A DNA stretch of 64,000 nt, from contig NZ_QNUF01000001.1 of assembly GCF_003385455.1 (NCBI RefSeq), positions 248,001 to 312,000 of the forward strand. Reading direction: 5' to 3'. Under the pieces are notes generated by a model. The model made no database searches. It saw nothing but the letters and a program-made list of their open reading frames with translations, and was not told where the DNA came from. This DNA is from Chryseobacterium rhizosphaerae (GTDB lineage: Bacteria > Bacteroidota > Bacteroidia > Flavobacteriales > Weeksellaceae). Positions 18,543-26,322 of the stretch are shown here, piece by piece. Position 1 is the first letter of the stretch; each line of letters begins with the position of its first letter. The position numbers and the translations under genes are program-made.

Positions 18543-19826
18543 ATGAAGCGAGGAATACATTTTTTACTGTTGTTTATTTCCTTTACGGTTTTTGCCCAGC
18601 AGGCCACTATTGATACAGCCCAGATAACTGTTCCGGGTCGGCAAAATACGATAGAGGCTCAGTCAAAACCTTATGTGATTATGATCTCAACGGATGGTTT
18701 TCGATATGATTATGCTAAAAAATACAATGCTGAAAATCTCCTGAAACTCTCTAATAATGGGGTACAGGCAAAGGCGATGATTCCAAGCTATCCGAGTATT
18801 ACATTTCCTAACCATTGGAGCCTGATCACCGGACTTTATCCTTCTCACCATGGGTTAATAGATAATTTTTTCTACGATTATAAGAGAAAAGAAACTTATG
18901 CCATGAGCAATAAGAAAAATGCAGAAGATGGAAGCTGGTATGGCGGAACTCCAATGTGGGGATTAGCCGAAAAACGGGGGATCGTATCTGCTTCTTTAAT
19001 GTGGGTAGGTTCTGCCAGCGATGCAGGAGGAATGAGACCCAGCTATTATTATCCTTATCATGAGAAATTTACACCTTCTGAAAAAGTAGAGAAAGTAGTA
19101 AACTGGCTCAAGTTACCCGAAGATAAAAGACCTCATTTTATTTCATTATATTTTCCGGAAGTAGACGGAAGCGGACATCATTACGGACCCGATACGAAAG
19201 AAACCGAAAATGCAGTTCATTTAATTGATCATGCCATTGGTGATCTGGTTCAGAAAGTAAATGATTTGGGCTTAAAAAATGTCAATTTTATTTTTGTTTC
19301 CGATCATGGAATGATCAAAGTGGATGGTGGGGCTCCGCTGGAAATTCCAGCTGTACTTTTTGATAAAAACAGGTTCGATTTTTATAATTCCCAGACCTTA
19401 TTGAGAGTATATGTTAAAAATCCCGCTGAGGTCAAGTCGGTTTATAAAGAACTGAAGGCTCATAAAACAGAAGACTACGAAGTTTACCTGGATAAAAAGC
19501 TTCCCAAATATCTCCATTTTGCAACAAGAGATGATCAGTACAATAGAATAGGGCAGATTCTTCTGATCCCGAAAGCACCCAAAATATTCCTTGAGAAAGG
19601 AAAGAAAACATCGGTAGGAAAGCATGGTTACAATCCTAGGGTTGTTCCTGAAATGAAAGCAACATTCTATGCCTGGGGGCCTGAATTTAAAAATAATTTA
19701 GTAGTAGATGAGTTTGCCAATATCAATGTTTATCCTGTAGTCGCTGAAATTCTAGGATTAAAAATTGACCAGCCTATTGATGGAAAGCTGAAAGTCTTGA
19801 AAGAAATATTGAAGGAGAAAAAATAA
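18543..19826 (+). CDS. Alkaline phosphatase-superfamily nucleotide pyrophosphatase/phosphodiesterase
   Basis: A 427-residue exported enzyme with a signal peptide ending VFAQ. It shows the ENPP-type active site: metal-binding Asp in MISTDGFRYD (about 50), nucleophile Thr in SYPSITFPNHWSL (about 87), Asp and His in PEVDGSGHHYGP, the FVSDHGM pair, and a final His in GKHGYNP. Such enzymes split phosphodiester or pyrophosphate bonds of nucleotides or lipids in the periplasm. The substrate cannot be read from the sequence. It is a single-gene unit with a short leader and a strong hairpin at 19850. Confidence 0.9.
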   Translation: MKRGIHFLLLFISFTVFAQQATIDTAQITVPGRQNTIEAQSKPYVIMISTDGFRYDYAKKYNAENLLKLSNNGVQAKAMIPSYPSITFPNHWSLITGLYPSHHGLIDNFFYDYKRKETYAMSNKKNAEDGSWYGGTPMWGLAEKRGIVSASLMWVGSASDAGGMRPSYYYPYHEKFTPSEKVEKVVNWLKLPEDKRPHFISLYFPEVDGSGHHYGPDTKETENAVHLIDHAIGDLVQKVNDLGLKNVNFIFVSDHGMIKVDGGAPLEIPAVLFDKNRFDFYNSQTLLRVYVKNPAEVKSVYKELKAHKTEDYEVYLDKKLPKYLHFATRDDQYNRIGQILLIPKAPKIFLEKGKKTSVGKHGYNPRVVPEMKATFYAWGPEFKNNLVVDEFANINVYPVVAEILGLKIDQPIDGKLKVLKEILKEKK

Positions 19827-19849
19827 TTGAATCACAATGATTACTTCAA

Positions 19850-19888
19850 AACCCGTATCGGCGCACCTTTGGTGCGCCGATACGGGTT
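19850..19888. terminator. 18-bp perfect GC-rich hairpin between convergent genes
   Basis: Perfect 18-bp arms around a ttt loop (arm 19850-19867 begins aacccgtatcgg). There is no real T-run. It lies between the phosphodiesterase stop (19826) and the NmrA-like stop (19903). Confidence 0.8.
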
Positions 19889-19902
19889 GATATCCAAATG
19901 AA

Positions 19903-20781
19903 TTAAAACTTGGATGAAAATTCTTTGGCAAAATCCTCCAGCTTTGTATTTCCTGTAACAGGGGATCCATGATCAATGAAATCCTTCTGTACAACACCTT
20001 TTCGTATTCCTCTTCCCATTTCAGTATACAGTTCAGCCATATCCTGGGGAAGTCCGGCCTGTAACATTCCGTTGAAAGAATCTTCATCTGAAAATTCTAC
20101 CCATGGCAGTTCAGGTTTTTCTATGGCAGCTCCCAAGACTTTGGCAAAATCAGAAGCCTTTCTTTTATCACTTACAATATAACGTATGGTATTACCATTT
20201 CCTTCTTTTACAAGCTCTTCTGCTGCTGCTTTAGCAATATCGTTAGGATGTACCAGCGGAACTTCAATATTTTCAGGATAATTACCTCCAATAATTCCTG
20301 CATTCTGAATCAAGGGAATATCATTGAAAAAATTAGTATAAAAATACCCGGCTCTTAAAAATGTAAATGAAGTATTTTCTACCTCGTGATATAGTTTTTC
20401 AATCTGATGAAGCCCTTTGATAGGTCCGTTCTCTACAGGAGATTCTGCCCCTACACTGCTGAGCATAACAGCTCTTTTTACATGGGCTTTTTTTAATGCT
20501 TCGGCATAATTTTTTCCTGCATGAACAGTATGGTCAACGATATTATTTTCGCTGATAGCAGGTGGGGTCATGACGAAAACGGCATCGGCTCCCTCAAATG
20601 TTTTGGTAAGGAAATCCGTGTCTGTAATAGATCCGATAGCAGGAAAGGCTCCCAATGATTCTATATTTTGTTTTCTGTCTTCGTTACTGCTGATTACTGT
20701 AACGTTATGTCCTTCATTGACTAATTGCTGTGTTAAAGGCTTAGCTACATTTCCTAATGATCCTGTGATGATGATTTTCAT
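19903..20781 (-). CDS. NmrA-like NAD(P)-binding oxidoreductase
   Basis: A 292-residue atypical short-chain dehydrogenase. The Rossmann start MKIIITGSLGNVA has the NmrA-type GxxGxxA spacing, and AVFVMTPPAISENN and RAVMLSSVGAESP follow at the expected strands. The catalytic Tyr-x3-Lys pair is not obvious, as usual in NmrA and quinone-reductase-like members that may act as redox sensors. It is divergent from an HxlR regulator with shared operator-like repeats, the typical arrangement for electrophile- or quinone-responsive oxidoreductases. Cytoplasmic; substrate unknown. Confidence 0.85.
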   Translation of the reverse strand: MKIIITGSLGNVAKPLTQQLVNEGHNVTVISSNEDRKQNIESLGAFPAIGSITDTDFLTKTFEGADAVFVMTPPAISENNIVDHTVHAGKNYAEALKKAHVKRAVMLSSVGAESPVENGPIKGLHQIEKLYHEVENTSFTFLRAGYFYTNFFNDIPLIQNAGIIGGNYPENIEVPLVHPNDIAKAAAEELVKEGNGNTIRYIVSDKRKASDFAKVLGAAIEKPELPWVEFSDEDSFNGMLQAGLPQDMAELYTEMGRGIRKGVVQKDFIDHGSPVTGNTKLEDFAKEFSSKF

Positions 20782-20899
20782 ATGTAAATTTTTTTATTGT
20801 TTTTTAATAGCTATATGTAATCGCTGAATATTAATTAGTCTTGAATAAACTAATCAGGTGTTAGCGATTTTGTAATAAATATTTTTTTATTTCTGAATA

Positions 20900-20913
20900 C
20901 AAAGTTATATTTG
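20900..20913. promoter_or_regulatory. Overlapping divergent -7 boxes
   Basis: CAAAGTTA at 20900-20907 is TAACTTTG on the minus strand, serving the oxidoreductase. It overlaps TATATTTG at 20906-20913 on the plus strand, serving the HxlR gene. Two promoters back to back in 14 bp would be controlled together by one regulator. Confidence 0.55.
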
Positions 20914-20947
20914 TACTTACTTTTATACAAGTACTTACCCTAAAGTA
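20911..20947. promoter_or_regulatory. Probable HxlR operator repeats
   Basis: GTACTTAC occurs at 20913-20920 and again at 20931-20938, 18 bp apart. TTGTA (20911) and TACAA (20926) form an inverted pair, and TACT (20932) / AGTA (20944) form another. They sit right on the plus-strand promoter. Confidence 0.6.
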
Positions 20948-20954
20948 TGTAAAA

Positions 20955-21314
20955 ATGACAGCAATTAAAGAAAGTTCAACCATTCAGGAGAATAAAAAAG
21001 TACTGCAGGATTGTCCTGTAATGTATGTCATGGAAAGAATCGGGGGATTCTGGAAACCTATTATCCTGTTTAACCTTTCCACAGGAGAGAAAAGATACAG
21101 CGAGCTGAAAAAAGCAATTCCCGCGGTCACAGAGAAAATGCTGATTCAGCATTTAAAACAGCTGGAAGCAGATGGGCTGGTCATCAGAACTGCAAGACCT
21201 GTTGTACCCCCTCATGTTACCTATAAACTAAGTGAAGCCGGGCATGGGCTAGGTACGGTGATTGATGCTATGGCAGAATGGGCATTCCAGGATATGGATG
21301 GGAAGTATAAATGA
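20955..21314 (+). CDS. HxlR family helix-turn-helix regulator
   Basis: A 119-residue winged-helix protein with the family core: VLQDCPVMYVMERIGGFWKP, then RYSELKKAIPAVTEKMLIQHL and LEADGLVIRTA. Cys20 in QDCPV is the conserved N-terminal cysteine that senses thiol-reactive compounds in YodB/HypR-type members. It is divergent from the NmrA-like oxidoreductase gene, which it probably represses together with itself through the repeats at 20911-20947. The small size is normal for the family. Confidence 0.9.
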   Translation: MTAIKESSTIQENKKVLQDCPVMYVMERIGGFWKPIILFNLSTGEKRYSELKKAIPAVTEKMLIQHLKQLEADGLVIRTARPVVPPHVTYKLSEAGHGLGTVIDAMAEWAFQDMDGKYK

Positions 21315-21317
21315 GAA

Positions 21318-21345
21318 TATAATGTATAATGTATAATGTATAATG
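21318..21345. repeat. Heptamer tandem repeat
   Basis: The 7-mer tataatg is repeated four times exactly. It has the same 7-bp period as the arrays around rpoC. Confidence 0.85.
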
Positions 21346-21473
21346 TATTAGTGATAATCAACCTGTTGTCGTTGGTACAAAGGATATAAAGATTCAATAG
21401 GAACGGGCTTTAGCCCGTTTTGGTTTGTATAAAATTCCATTGGCTTTAGCCAAAACCTATAAAAAATGAACAA

Positions 21474-21502
21474 AAAAGGCTCTTCAATCTGAAGAGCCTT
21501 TT
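21474..21502. terminator. Terminator hairpin, duplicated copy 1
   Basis: Perfect 12-bp stem aaaaggctcttc / gaagagcctttt around aatct. The A- and T-runs allow use in both directions. Confidence 0.85.
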
Positions 21503-21518
21503 CATGTTGTATAGTCAA

Positions 21519-21593
21519 TTACAGAGATTGCATGTCAATCACAAAACGATATCTGACATCGCTCTTCAGCGTTATTTAGCAAGCTTTATCAAT
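21519..21593 (-). pseudogene. Remnant of the 3' end of an alcohol dehydrogenase gene
   Basis: Read on the minus strand, this stretch encodes LKSDVRYRFVIDMQSL and a stop, identical to the C-terminus of the intact dehydrogenase at 21772. Upstream of it the frame is broken by a stop, and similarity fades about ten codons further on. It is the tail of a second gene copy made by the tandem duplication. It cannot encode a working protein. Confidence 0.85.
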
Positions 21594-21608
21594 AAAGATA
21601 TTTATTCT

Positions 21609-21846
21609 TGATAATCTACTGTCATTTGTACAACGGATATAAAGATTCAATAGGAACGGGCTTTAGCCCGTTTTGGTTTGTATAAAATTCCATTGGCTTT
21701 AGCCAAAACCTATAAAAAATAAACAGAAAAGGCTCTTCAATCTGAAGAGCCTTTTCATGTTGTATAGTCAATTACAGAGATTGCATGTCAATCACAAAAC
21801 GATATCTGACATCACTCTTCAGCATTCTTTCATAAGCTTCATTAAT
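21609..21846. repeat. Tandem duplication, copy 2 (overlaps the functional ADH end)
   Basis: Second copy of the 21353-21593 block. It contains the same palindromes (21655-21672 and following), the terminator and the true 3' end of the alcohol dehydrogenase gene. Confidence 0.9.
21727..21755. terminator. Terminator hairpin, duplicated copy 2
   Basis: Same aaaaggctcttc / gaagagcctttt hairpin as copy 1. It is the functional terminator for the alcohol dehydrogenase gene, 17 bp past its stop. Confidence 0.88.
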
Positions 21847-22824
21847 TTCCTGCATCTTGATCATTTCAATTTCCGATACAATATTGTGCTCTCCACAGAA
21901 ATCCAGCATTTCCTGAGTTTCTGCAATACCCCCGATTACAGAACCTGCTACAGATTTTCTTCCCAAAATCATAGGAACAGTATTCAGAATAGGCTCTAAA
22001 CCTCCCAGATATCCTACAAGTACATGAGTTCCGCTGATATTTAAAGTAGTCACATAAGGATTCACATCATGTACATAAGGAACGGTATCAATAATCACAT
22101 CGAATTTTCCTTTTACAGAATCCATTTGGGCTTCATCTGTAGAAATAATAACGTGGTCAGCTCCCAGTTGTTTGGCATCTTCGGTCTTTCCCGGAGTTCT
22201 TGAAAATAAAGTCACTTCAGCCCCTAATCCTTTAGCAAGTTTAATTGCCATATGGCCTAAACCTCCTAAGCCTACCACTGCTACCTTAGAATTTGGACCT
22301 ACGTTCCAGTGTCTTAAAGGTGACCAGGTGGTAATCCCGGCACATAGAAGTGGTGCTACAGCAGCAAGGTCAAGGTTTTCAGGTACTTTTAATACGTGAT
22401 CAGAATTAACCACCACTTTCTGAGAATATCCACCGAAAGTATGACCTCCCAAGTGCTTGTCATGGCCATTGTAAGTTCCTGTGAATCCATTCAAACAATA
22501 CTGTTCAAGATCATGCTGGCAGCTTTCACAGTGGCCACATGAATCCACAATACATCCTACACCTGCCAGATCCCCCACTTTAAACTTGGAGACTTCGCTT
22601 CCTACCTTTGTAATTTTTCCTACGATCTCGTGTCCCGGAACGGCAGGGTAGATCGTTCCTCCCCAGTCGTTTCTTGCCGTATGAAGGTCAGAGTGGCATA
22701 CTCCGCAATATAGAATTTCAATTTCTACATCGGTAGCGGTAATTTCTCTTCTTTCAATATTCATTTCTTTCAGATCTGCTGTGGTAGACTCCGTACCAAA
22801 GGCTTTTACTGTAAATGTGTTCAT
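21772..22824 (-). CDS. Zinc-dependent NAD(P)-type alcohol dehydrogenase
   Basis: A 350-residue enzyme of the cinnamyl-alcohol/YahK-type branch of medium-chain dehydrogenases. The catalytic zinc site includes Cys43 and His44 (GVCHSD) and His65-Glu66 (GHEIVG). The structural zinc uses Cys96, Cys99, Cys102 and Cys110. The Rossmann motif is VVGLGGLGHMA. It would interconvert aldehydes and alcohols in the cytoplasm; NADPH preference is typical of this branch but not proven. It follows a cupin gene by 33 bp, divergent from an AraC regulator. The set looks like an aldehyde or aromatic stress response. Confidence 0.92.
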   Translation of the reverse strand: MNTFTVKAFGTESTTADLKEMNIERREITATDVEIEILYCGVCHSDLHTARNDWGGTIYPAVPGHEIVGKITKVGSEVSKFKVGDLAGVGCIVDSCGHCESCQHDLEQYCLNGFTGTYNGHDKHLGGHTFGGYSQKVVVNSDHVLKVPENLDLAAVAPLLCAGITTWSPLRHWNVGPNSKVAVVGLGGLGHMAIKLAKGLGAEVTLFSRTPGKTEDAKQLGADHVIISTDEAQMDSVKGKFDVIIDTVPYVHDVNPYVTTLNISGTHVLVGYLGGLEPILNTVPMILGRKSVAGSVIGGIAETQEMLDFCGEHNIVSEIEMIKMQEINEAYERMLKSDVRYRFVIDMQSL

Positions 22825-22857
22825 TTGATTAATTAATTTAAGTTAATAAGTTAAGTT

Positions 22858-23262
22858 TTATAAATTGTTATATTCGTCGTCTGTTACAGGTTCCAGCCAT
22901 TCTACAATCCCATTTTGGGTATTGACATTAATGGCGATATGTGTCAATTCACTGTCAGGTGCTGCTCCATGCCAGTGGATCACATGTGGAGGGATGTTGA
23001 CTACATCTCCCGGATGTAAAACCTGGGCAGGTTTTCCTTTTTCCTGGTAAAAACCTTTTCCTGAAGTTACGATTAAAATCTGTCCACCTCCATGAGAATG
23101 CCAGTTATTTCTGCACCCGGGTTCAAAAGTGACATTTCCAATCTGGCAGTTCAGTACATCTTCATTCGGTTTTAAAAGATGAACCCAAGCTGTTCCTCCA
23201 AAAAAATAATCGGAAGGAGCTTTTTCTCCTTTCGGAAAAATGTTTGTATTAAAAGTTTCCAT
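22858..23262 (-). CDS. Small cupin-domain protein
   Basis: A 134-residue single cupin. The first motif has the metal ligands in NWHSHGGGQILIVTSGKG (two His, then a Gln in the place of the usual Glu). The second is PGDVVNIPPHVIHWHGA with further His residues. Proteins of this size next to oxidoreductases act as small metal-dependent enzymes or sensors; the reaction is unknown. It is the first gene of a two-gene unit with the zinc alcohol dehydrogenase and starts 130 bp from a divergent AraC regulator. No signal peptide. Confidence 0.88.
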   Translation of the reverse strand: METFNTNIFPKGEKAPSDYFFGGTAWVHLLKPNEDVLNCQIGNVTFEPGCRNNWHSHGGGQILIVTSGKGFYQEKGKPAQVLHPGDVVNIPPHVIHWHGAAPDSELTHIAINVNTQNGIVEWLEPVTDDEYNNL

Positions 23263-23363
23263 AACGATACAAAAGTCGAAACTTTCAGATAAACAAGACT
23301 TATACAGATTACCGAATTACTTACCAATTTTACAGACTCAGTATCTGTTCTACAAGAAAGTAG

Positions 23364-23371
23364 TAATTTTG
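23364..23371 (+). promoter_or_regulatory. Candidate -7 box for the AraC regulator
   Basis: TAATTTTG fits TAnnTTTG and ends 21 bp before the ATG at 23393. Confidence 0.45.
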
Positions 23372-23392
23372 AATAAGATTTAAATTTATTCA

Positions 23393-24295
23393 ATGGAAAA
23401 TCAGAAGGTTGATAAAATAAAAAGTGTTTCAGATTATAATAAAATGGTGAATCACGAGACTTTACATCCACTGGTAAGTGTGGTTGATTTTTCAAAATCT
23501 GATCCCATTTGTCAGTATAAGAGAACCTATGCATTTTATACCGTTTTTCTTAAAGATGTTATTTGTGGTGATATGTATTATGGGAAACACAGCTATGACT
23601 ATCAGGAAGGAACGTTGGTTTTCATTGCTCCTGGCCAGGTAAGTGGAGTTACCAATGACGGTAAACCTATTCAGCCGGGAGGATATGCGCTCTTGTTTCA
23701 TCCGGATTTGATTAAAGGAACCAATCTTGGAAAACATATAAAAGATTATACTTTCTTCTCTTATGATGTGCATGAAGCCCTGCACCTTTCCGAAAAAGAA
23801 AGGGAAATCATACTGGAATGTTTTAAAAATATCAAACTTGAGCTGGAACAGTCTATTGATAAACACAGCAAGTCACTCATTGTTAATAATATTGAGCTGT
23901 TTTTAAATTACTGCATGCGTTTTTATGACCGTCAGTTTATTACCAGAGATCATATTAACCAGGGGGTGATCGGAAAATTTGAAGATCTCGTAGATGGATA
24001 TTTAAAATCTGATAATCCTAAAAATATAGGTTTTCCAATGGTGAACTACTTTGCAGAAAAACTCAATCTCTCAGCCAATTATTTTGGAGACCTTATCAAA
24101 AAGGAATTGGGTGTTTCAGCACAGGAATTTATCCATAACAAATTGATTGATGTAGCCAAAGAACAAATCATGGATCAGGAGAAATCGATCAGTGAAATTT
24201 CCTATAATCTGGGTTTCAAATATCCACAGCACTTTACCCGGTTATTTAAAACCAAAGTAGGAATTTCTCCCAGTGAATATAAACTTCTGAACTGA
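23393..24295 (+). CDS. AraC family transcriptional regulator
   Basis: A 300-residue cytoplasmic regulator. The N-terminal cupin-like ligand-binding part (about 30-170) includes VFIAPGQVSG, and GGYALLFHPDLI. The C-terminal AraC double helix-turn-helix (about 200-298) contains AEKLNLSANYFGDLIKKELG and ISYNLGFKYPQHFTRLFK, followed by the closing GISPSEY. It is divergent from the cupin and zinc-ADH genes, the classic arrangement for an activator of the neighbouring enzymes. The inducer is unknown. Confidence 0.9.
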   Translation: MENQKVDKIKSVSDYNKMVNHETLHPLVSVVDFSKSDPICQYKRTYAFYTVFLKDVICGDMYYGKHSYDYQEGTLVFIAPGQVSGVTNDGKPIQPGGYALLFHPDLIKGTNLGKHIKDYTFFSYDVHEALHLSEKEREIILECFKNIKLELEQSIDKHSKSLIVNNIELFLNYCMRFYDRQFITRDHINQGVIGKFEDLVDGYLKSDNPKNIGFPMVNYFAEKLNLSANYFGDLIKKELGVSAQEFIHNKLIDVAKEQIMDQEKSISEISYNLGFKYPQHFTRLFKTKVGISPSEYKLLN

Positions 24296-24499
24296 TTTTC
24301 AAAACAGCTGTAACACCTATTATGGGGTGGGAATATCATTGTAAAGCAACGCTCAATACCATAAGTATTCTTCTCAATAGTTTGCATGATAGTTTGTTAA
24401 GCTTAGTTTTTTTAAAAAAAATGTGATTTTTCCGGTTCAATAATTTTCAATAATTTTTTATTTTTCATAACTTTAAAGTAAAAAGTTTTCAGTGTTAAA

Positions 24500-25837
24500 A
24501 TGAAATCACAACCGAATAGAACCCATGTTTTTGAAACCCGTTTTGGAAAAATTATTGCATTAAAACAAAACGGTATTATCAAGGCTAAAAGTATTCGTTA
24601 TGCCCACTCCGAAAGATTTCAATTACCTGTTCCGGTAGAATCTTCAATATCAGATATTATTCCTCCTGATAAAACTCCCGTTTGTCCACAGACATTAAGT
24701 CCGCTGGTGGAAAAAATGATTGGAGTGACAGCTGTTGAAACTTTCGAGGCCGACGAATCTACCCAATATCTTTCTGTGATCCGCCCCGAAAATACTGTTG
24801 AAAATGAAAAACTTCCTGTAGTTGCCTGGATTCATGGGGGTTCTCATGAAATTGGCTGTGGTGATATGGATACTGCTGATCCCGCAGAATGGGTAAAGGA
24901 ACAGCATATCATTGTGGTAAATGTTTCATATCGTCTGGGAATCTTTGGCTTTTTAGGAGGAGATGAAAATAGACGTCCGAATCTTGGCCTGTTTGATATC
25001 ATTGAAGCATTAAAATGGATCCAAACTCATATTGCTTATTTTGGAGGTGATCCTGAAAACATTACTCTTCTGGGGCAGTCTTCAGGTGGTGATGCGATAG
25101 CCCATCTGATGATTTCAGAAGGAACAGATGGCTTATTTCACCGGGTAATTATGCACAGTGCTCCTTTGGGGCTACGTCATAAAAGACATAAAATGTCCGC
25201 TGAATTCCTGAAGAAAACAGAAATACTGAAAGATGAAACCGATGTTTTGAAGATGGTGGAGGAGTACAGGAAATGGGTTCCTTCCGTATTGAAGTATGGT
25301 TTGAAAGCTGCCATGCCGTTTGGAACACAATATGGATTCCCGCCCCTGTGCAGAGAAGAAGACGCTGAAACGAAATGGAAAGAAAATGCCGCGAAGTATG
25401 ATGTTTTGATTGGTTTGAATAATGATGAGACAGCATTTTATCTTAAAACCTCAGAATCTTTAGGTTCCTTTTTCAGGAAGGGCATAGGATTGAAAATAAT
25501 GAATAAAACAGTTAGGAAAACCACTGAGTTCATCTATGGCCACCCGGCAAAGTTATTTGCGGATAATTATGCAAAAGCAGGAGGAAATGTTTATTTGTTC
25601 AGAATTCATTCCTTGTTGAAAGAAAATTATTTGGGAGCACCACACTGTATTGATCTGCCATTAATTTTCGGAAATGAACCAGCGTGGAAACCTTCAGGGT
25701 TGCTAAAAGATATTCCTTGGGCGTATATTCATGAAAACGGAAAAAAATTAAGAGCGCTATGGGCAGAATTTGCCCGTACCGGGAAAATATCTGATACTGC
25801 CGAAAGACCTGAAATTCTGGAACTCCGAAAGATGTAG
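24500..25837 (+). CDS. Type-B carboxylesterase/lipase family protein
   Basis: A 445-residue alpha/beta hydrolase of the carboxylesterase (COesterase) family. The oxyanion-hole motif is WIHGGSHEIGCGD, the nucleophile is Ser194 in GQSSGG (192-197), and the late histidine is in GAPHCIDLPLIFGN. It is shorter than the usual 500-550 residues and lacks a signal peptide, unlike many secreted relatives, so it is probably cytoplasmic. It would hydrolyse esters; the substrate is unknown. It stands alone: the upstream gap of 204 bp and the downstream gap before the small peptide gene hold no other gene. Confidence 0.88.
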   Translation: MKSQPNRTHVFETRFGKIIALKQNGIIKAKSIRYAHSERFQLPVPVESSISDIIPPDKTPVCPQTLSPLVEKMIGVTAVETFEADESTQYLSVIRPENTVENEKLPVVAWIHGGSHEIGCGDMDTADPAEWVKEQHIIVVNVSYRLGIFGFLGGDENRRPNLGLFDIIEALKWIQTHIAYFGGDPENITLLGQSSGGDAIAHLMISEGTDGLFHRVIMHSAPLGLRHKRHKMSAEFLKKTEILKDETDVLKMVEEYRKWVPSVLKYGLKAAMPFGTQYGFPPLCREEDAETKWKENAAKYDVLIGLNNDETAFYLKTSESLGSFFRKGIGLKIMNKTVRKTTEFIYGHPAKLFADNYAKAGGNVYLFRIHSLLKENYLGAPHCIDLPLIFGNEPAWKPSGLLKDIPWAYIHENGKKLRALWAEFARTGKISDTAERPEILELRKM

Positions 25838-25892
25838 CTATTTATCAATCTTTCAAAATCTCTACTCTTAACAAATGTTCCAACTGAAGACA

Positions 25893-25955
25893 TAAATATT
25901 CCCCTTCCCTGGAGGAGTGATGAGAATTCAAAGAATTTTTGACAGGTTGGTCAAC
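25893..25955. repeat. Degenerate interspersed-element-like sequence
   Basis: The stretch ccccttccctggaggagtg, then gaattcaaagaattttt, has two weak inverted repeats. It resembles a GC-richer interspersed intergenic element that I associate with Chryseobacterium genomes. This is from memory and not checked. Confidence 0.35.
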
Positions 25956-26075
25956 TGTATCTTAATTTTTTTCTGTGAATTATATATACTAAAACACGTG
26001 ATTGGTATTTATTATTCATTTATAATTGTTATTTTTAATGTATATTTAATAAATAAACCATAAAAAATAGTAATT

Positions 26076-26243
26076 ATGAAAACAAACAAAGATTTCAAAG
26101 TAAGAAAGCTTAAACGTGATGAACTGAAAAGTTTAAAAGCTGGAGATTTAAATTGGGGTAAAGTATGCTGTACTTCCACCGAAGACGGGCAATGCTGTGA
26201 ATGGGCCACAGATGTTTGGAATTGTAGATACATTTATTGTTAA
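26076..26243 (+). CDS. Cysteine-rich bacteriocin-like (GG-leader-type) small peptide
   Basis: A 55-residue open frame with an ATG start. The first half is a charged helical leader, VRKLKRDELKSLKAGD, of the type found before double-glycine-like cleavage sites in Bacteroidota bacteriocin-like and natural-product precursors; the site here would be AG instead of GG. The second half carries six cysteines (residues 31, 32, 40, 41, 50 and 55), two as CC pairs, with aromatic residues (Trp27, Trp43, Trp48, Tyr52, Tyr54). It ends in Cys. A terminator follows at once. No maturation or export gene is next to it. Export by a peptidase-containing ABC transporter encoded elsewhere is inference. Confidence 0.7.
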   Translation: MKTNKDFKVRKLKRDELKSLKAGDLNWGKVCCTSTEDGQCCEWATDVWNCRYIYC

Positions 26244-26264
26244 TACCGCCTCTTGATAAAATAC

Positions 26265-26307
26265 AAGGCATACCTGGTTATCGGATCGGATATGCCTTTT
26301 TATTTTT
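26265..26307. terminator. Terminator after the small peptide gene
   Basis: Stem aaggcata / tatgcctt (26265-26272 and 26291-26298) followed by a long T-rich run. It lies between convergent genes. Confidence 0.8.
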
Positions 26308-26322
26308 CCTGGAAATTGAATC

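Larger units (their letters stand above)
21353..21593. repeat. Tandem duplication, copy 1
   Basis: About 240 bp that recurs 253 bp further on (copy 2, 21609-21846) with few differences. It contains the palindromes aacgggctttagcccgtt (21402-21419) and ttggctttagccaa (21440-21453), a terminator (21474-21502) and the end of an alcohol-dehydrogenase reading frame on the minus strand. Confidence 0.9.

Noticed and set aside
21318..21345. CRISPR-like or phase-variation repeat
   Set aside because: Four exact 7-mers without spacers in a non-coding gap; not placed in a promoter or reading frame, and resembling the heptamer arrays elsewhere in the window.
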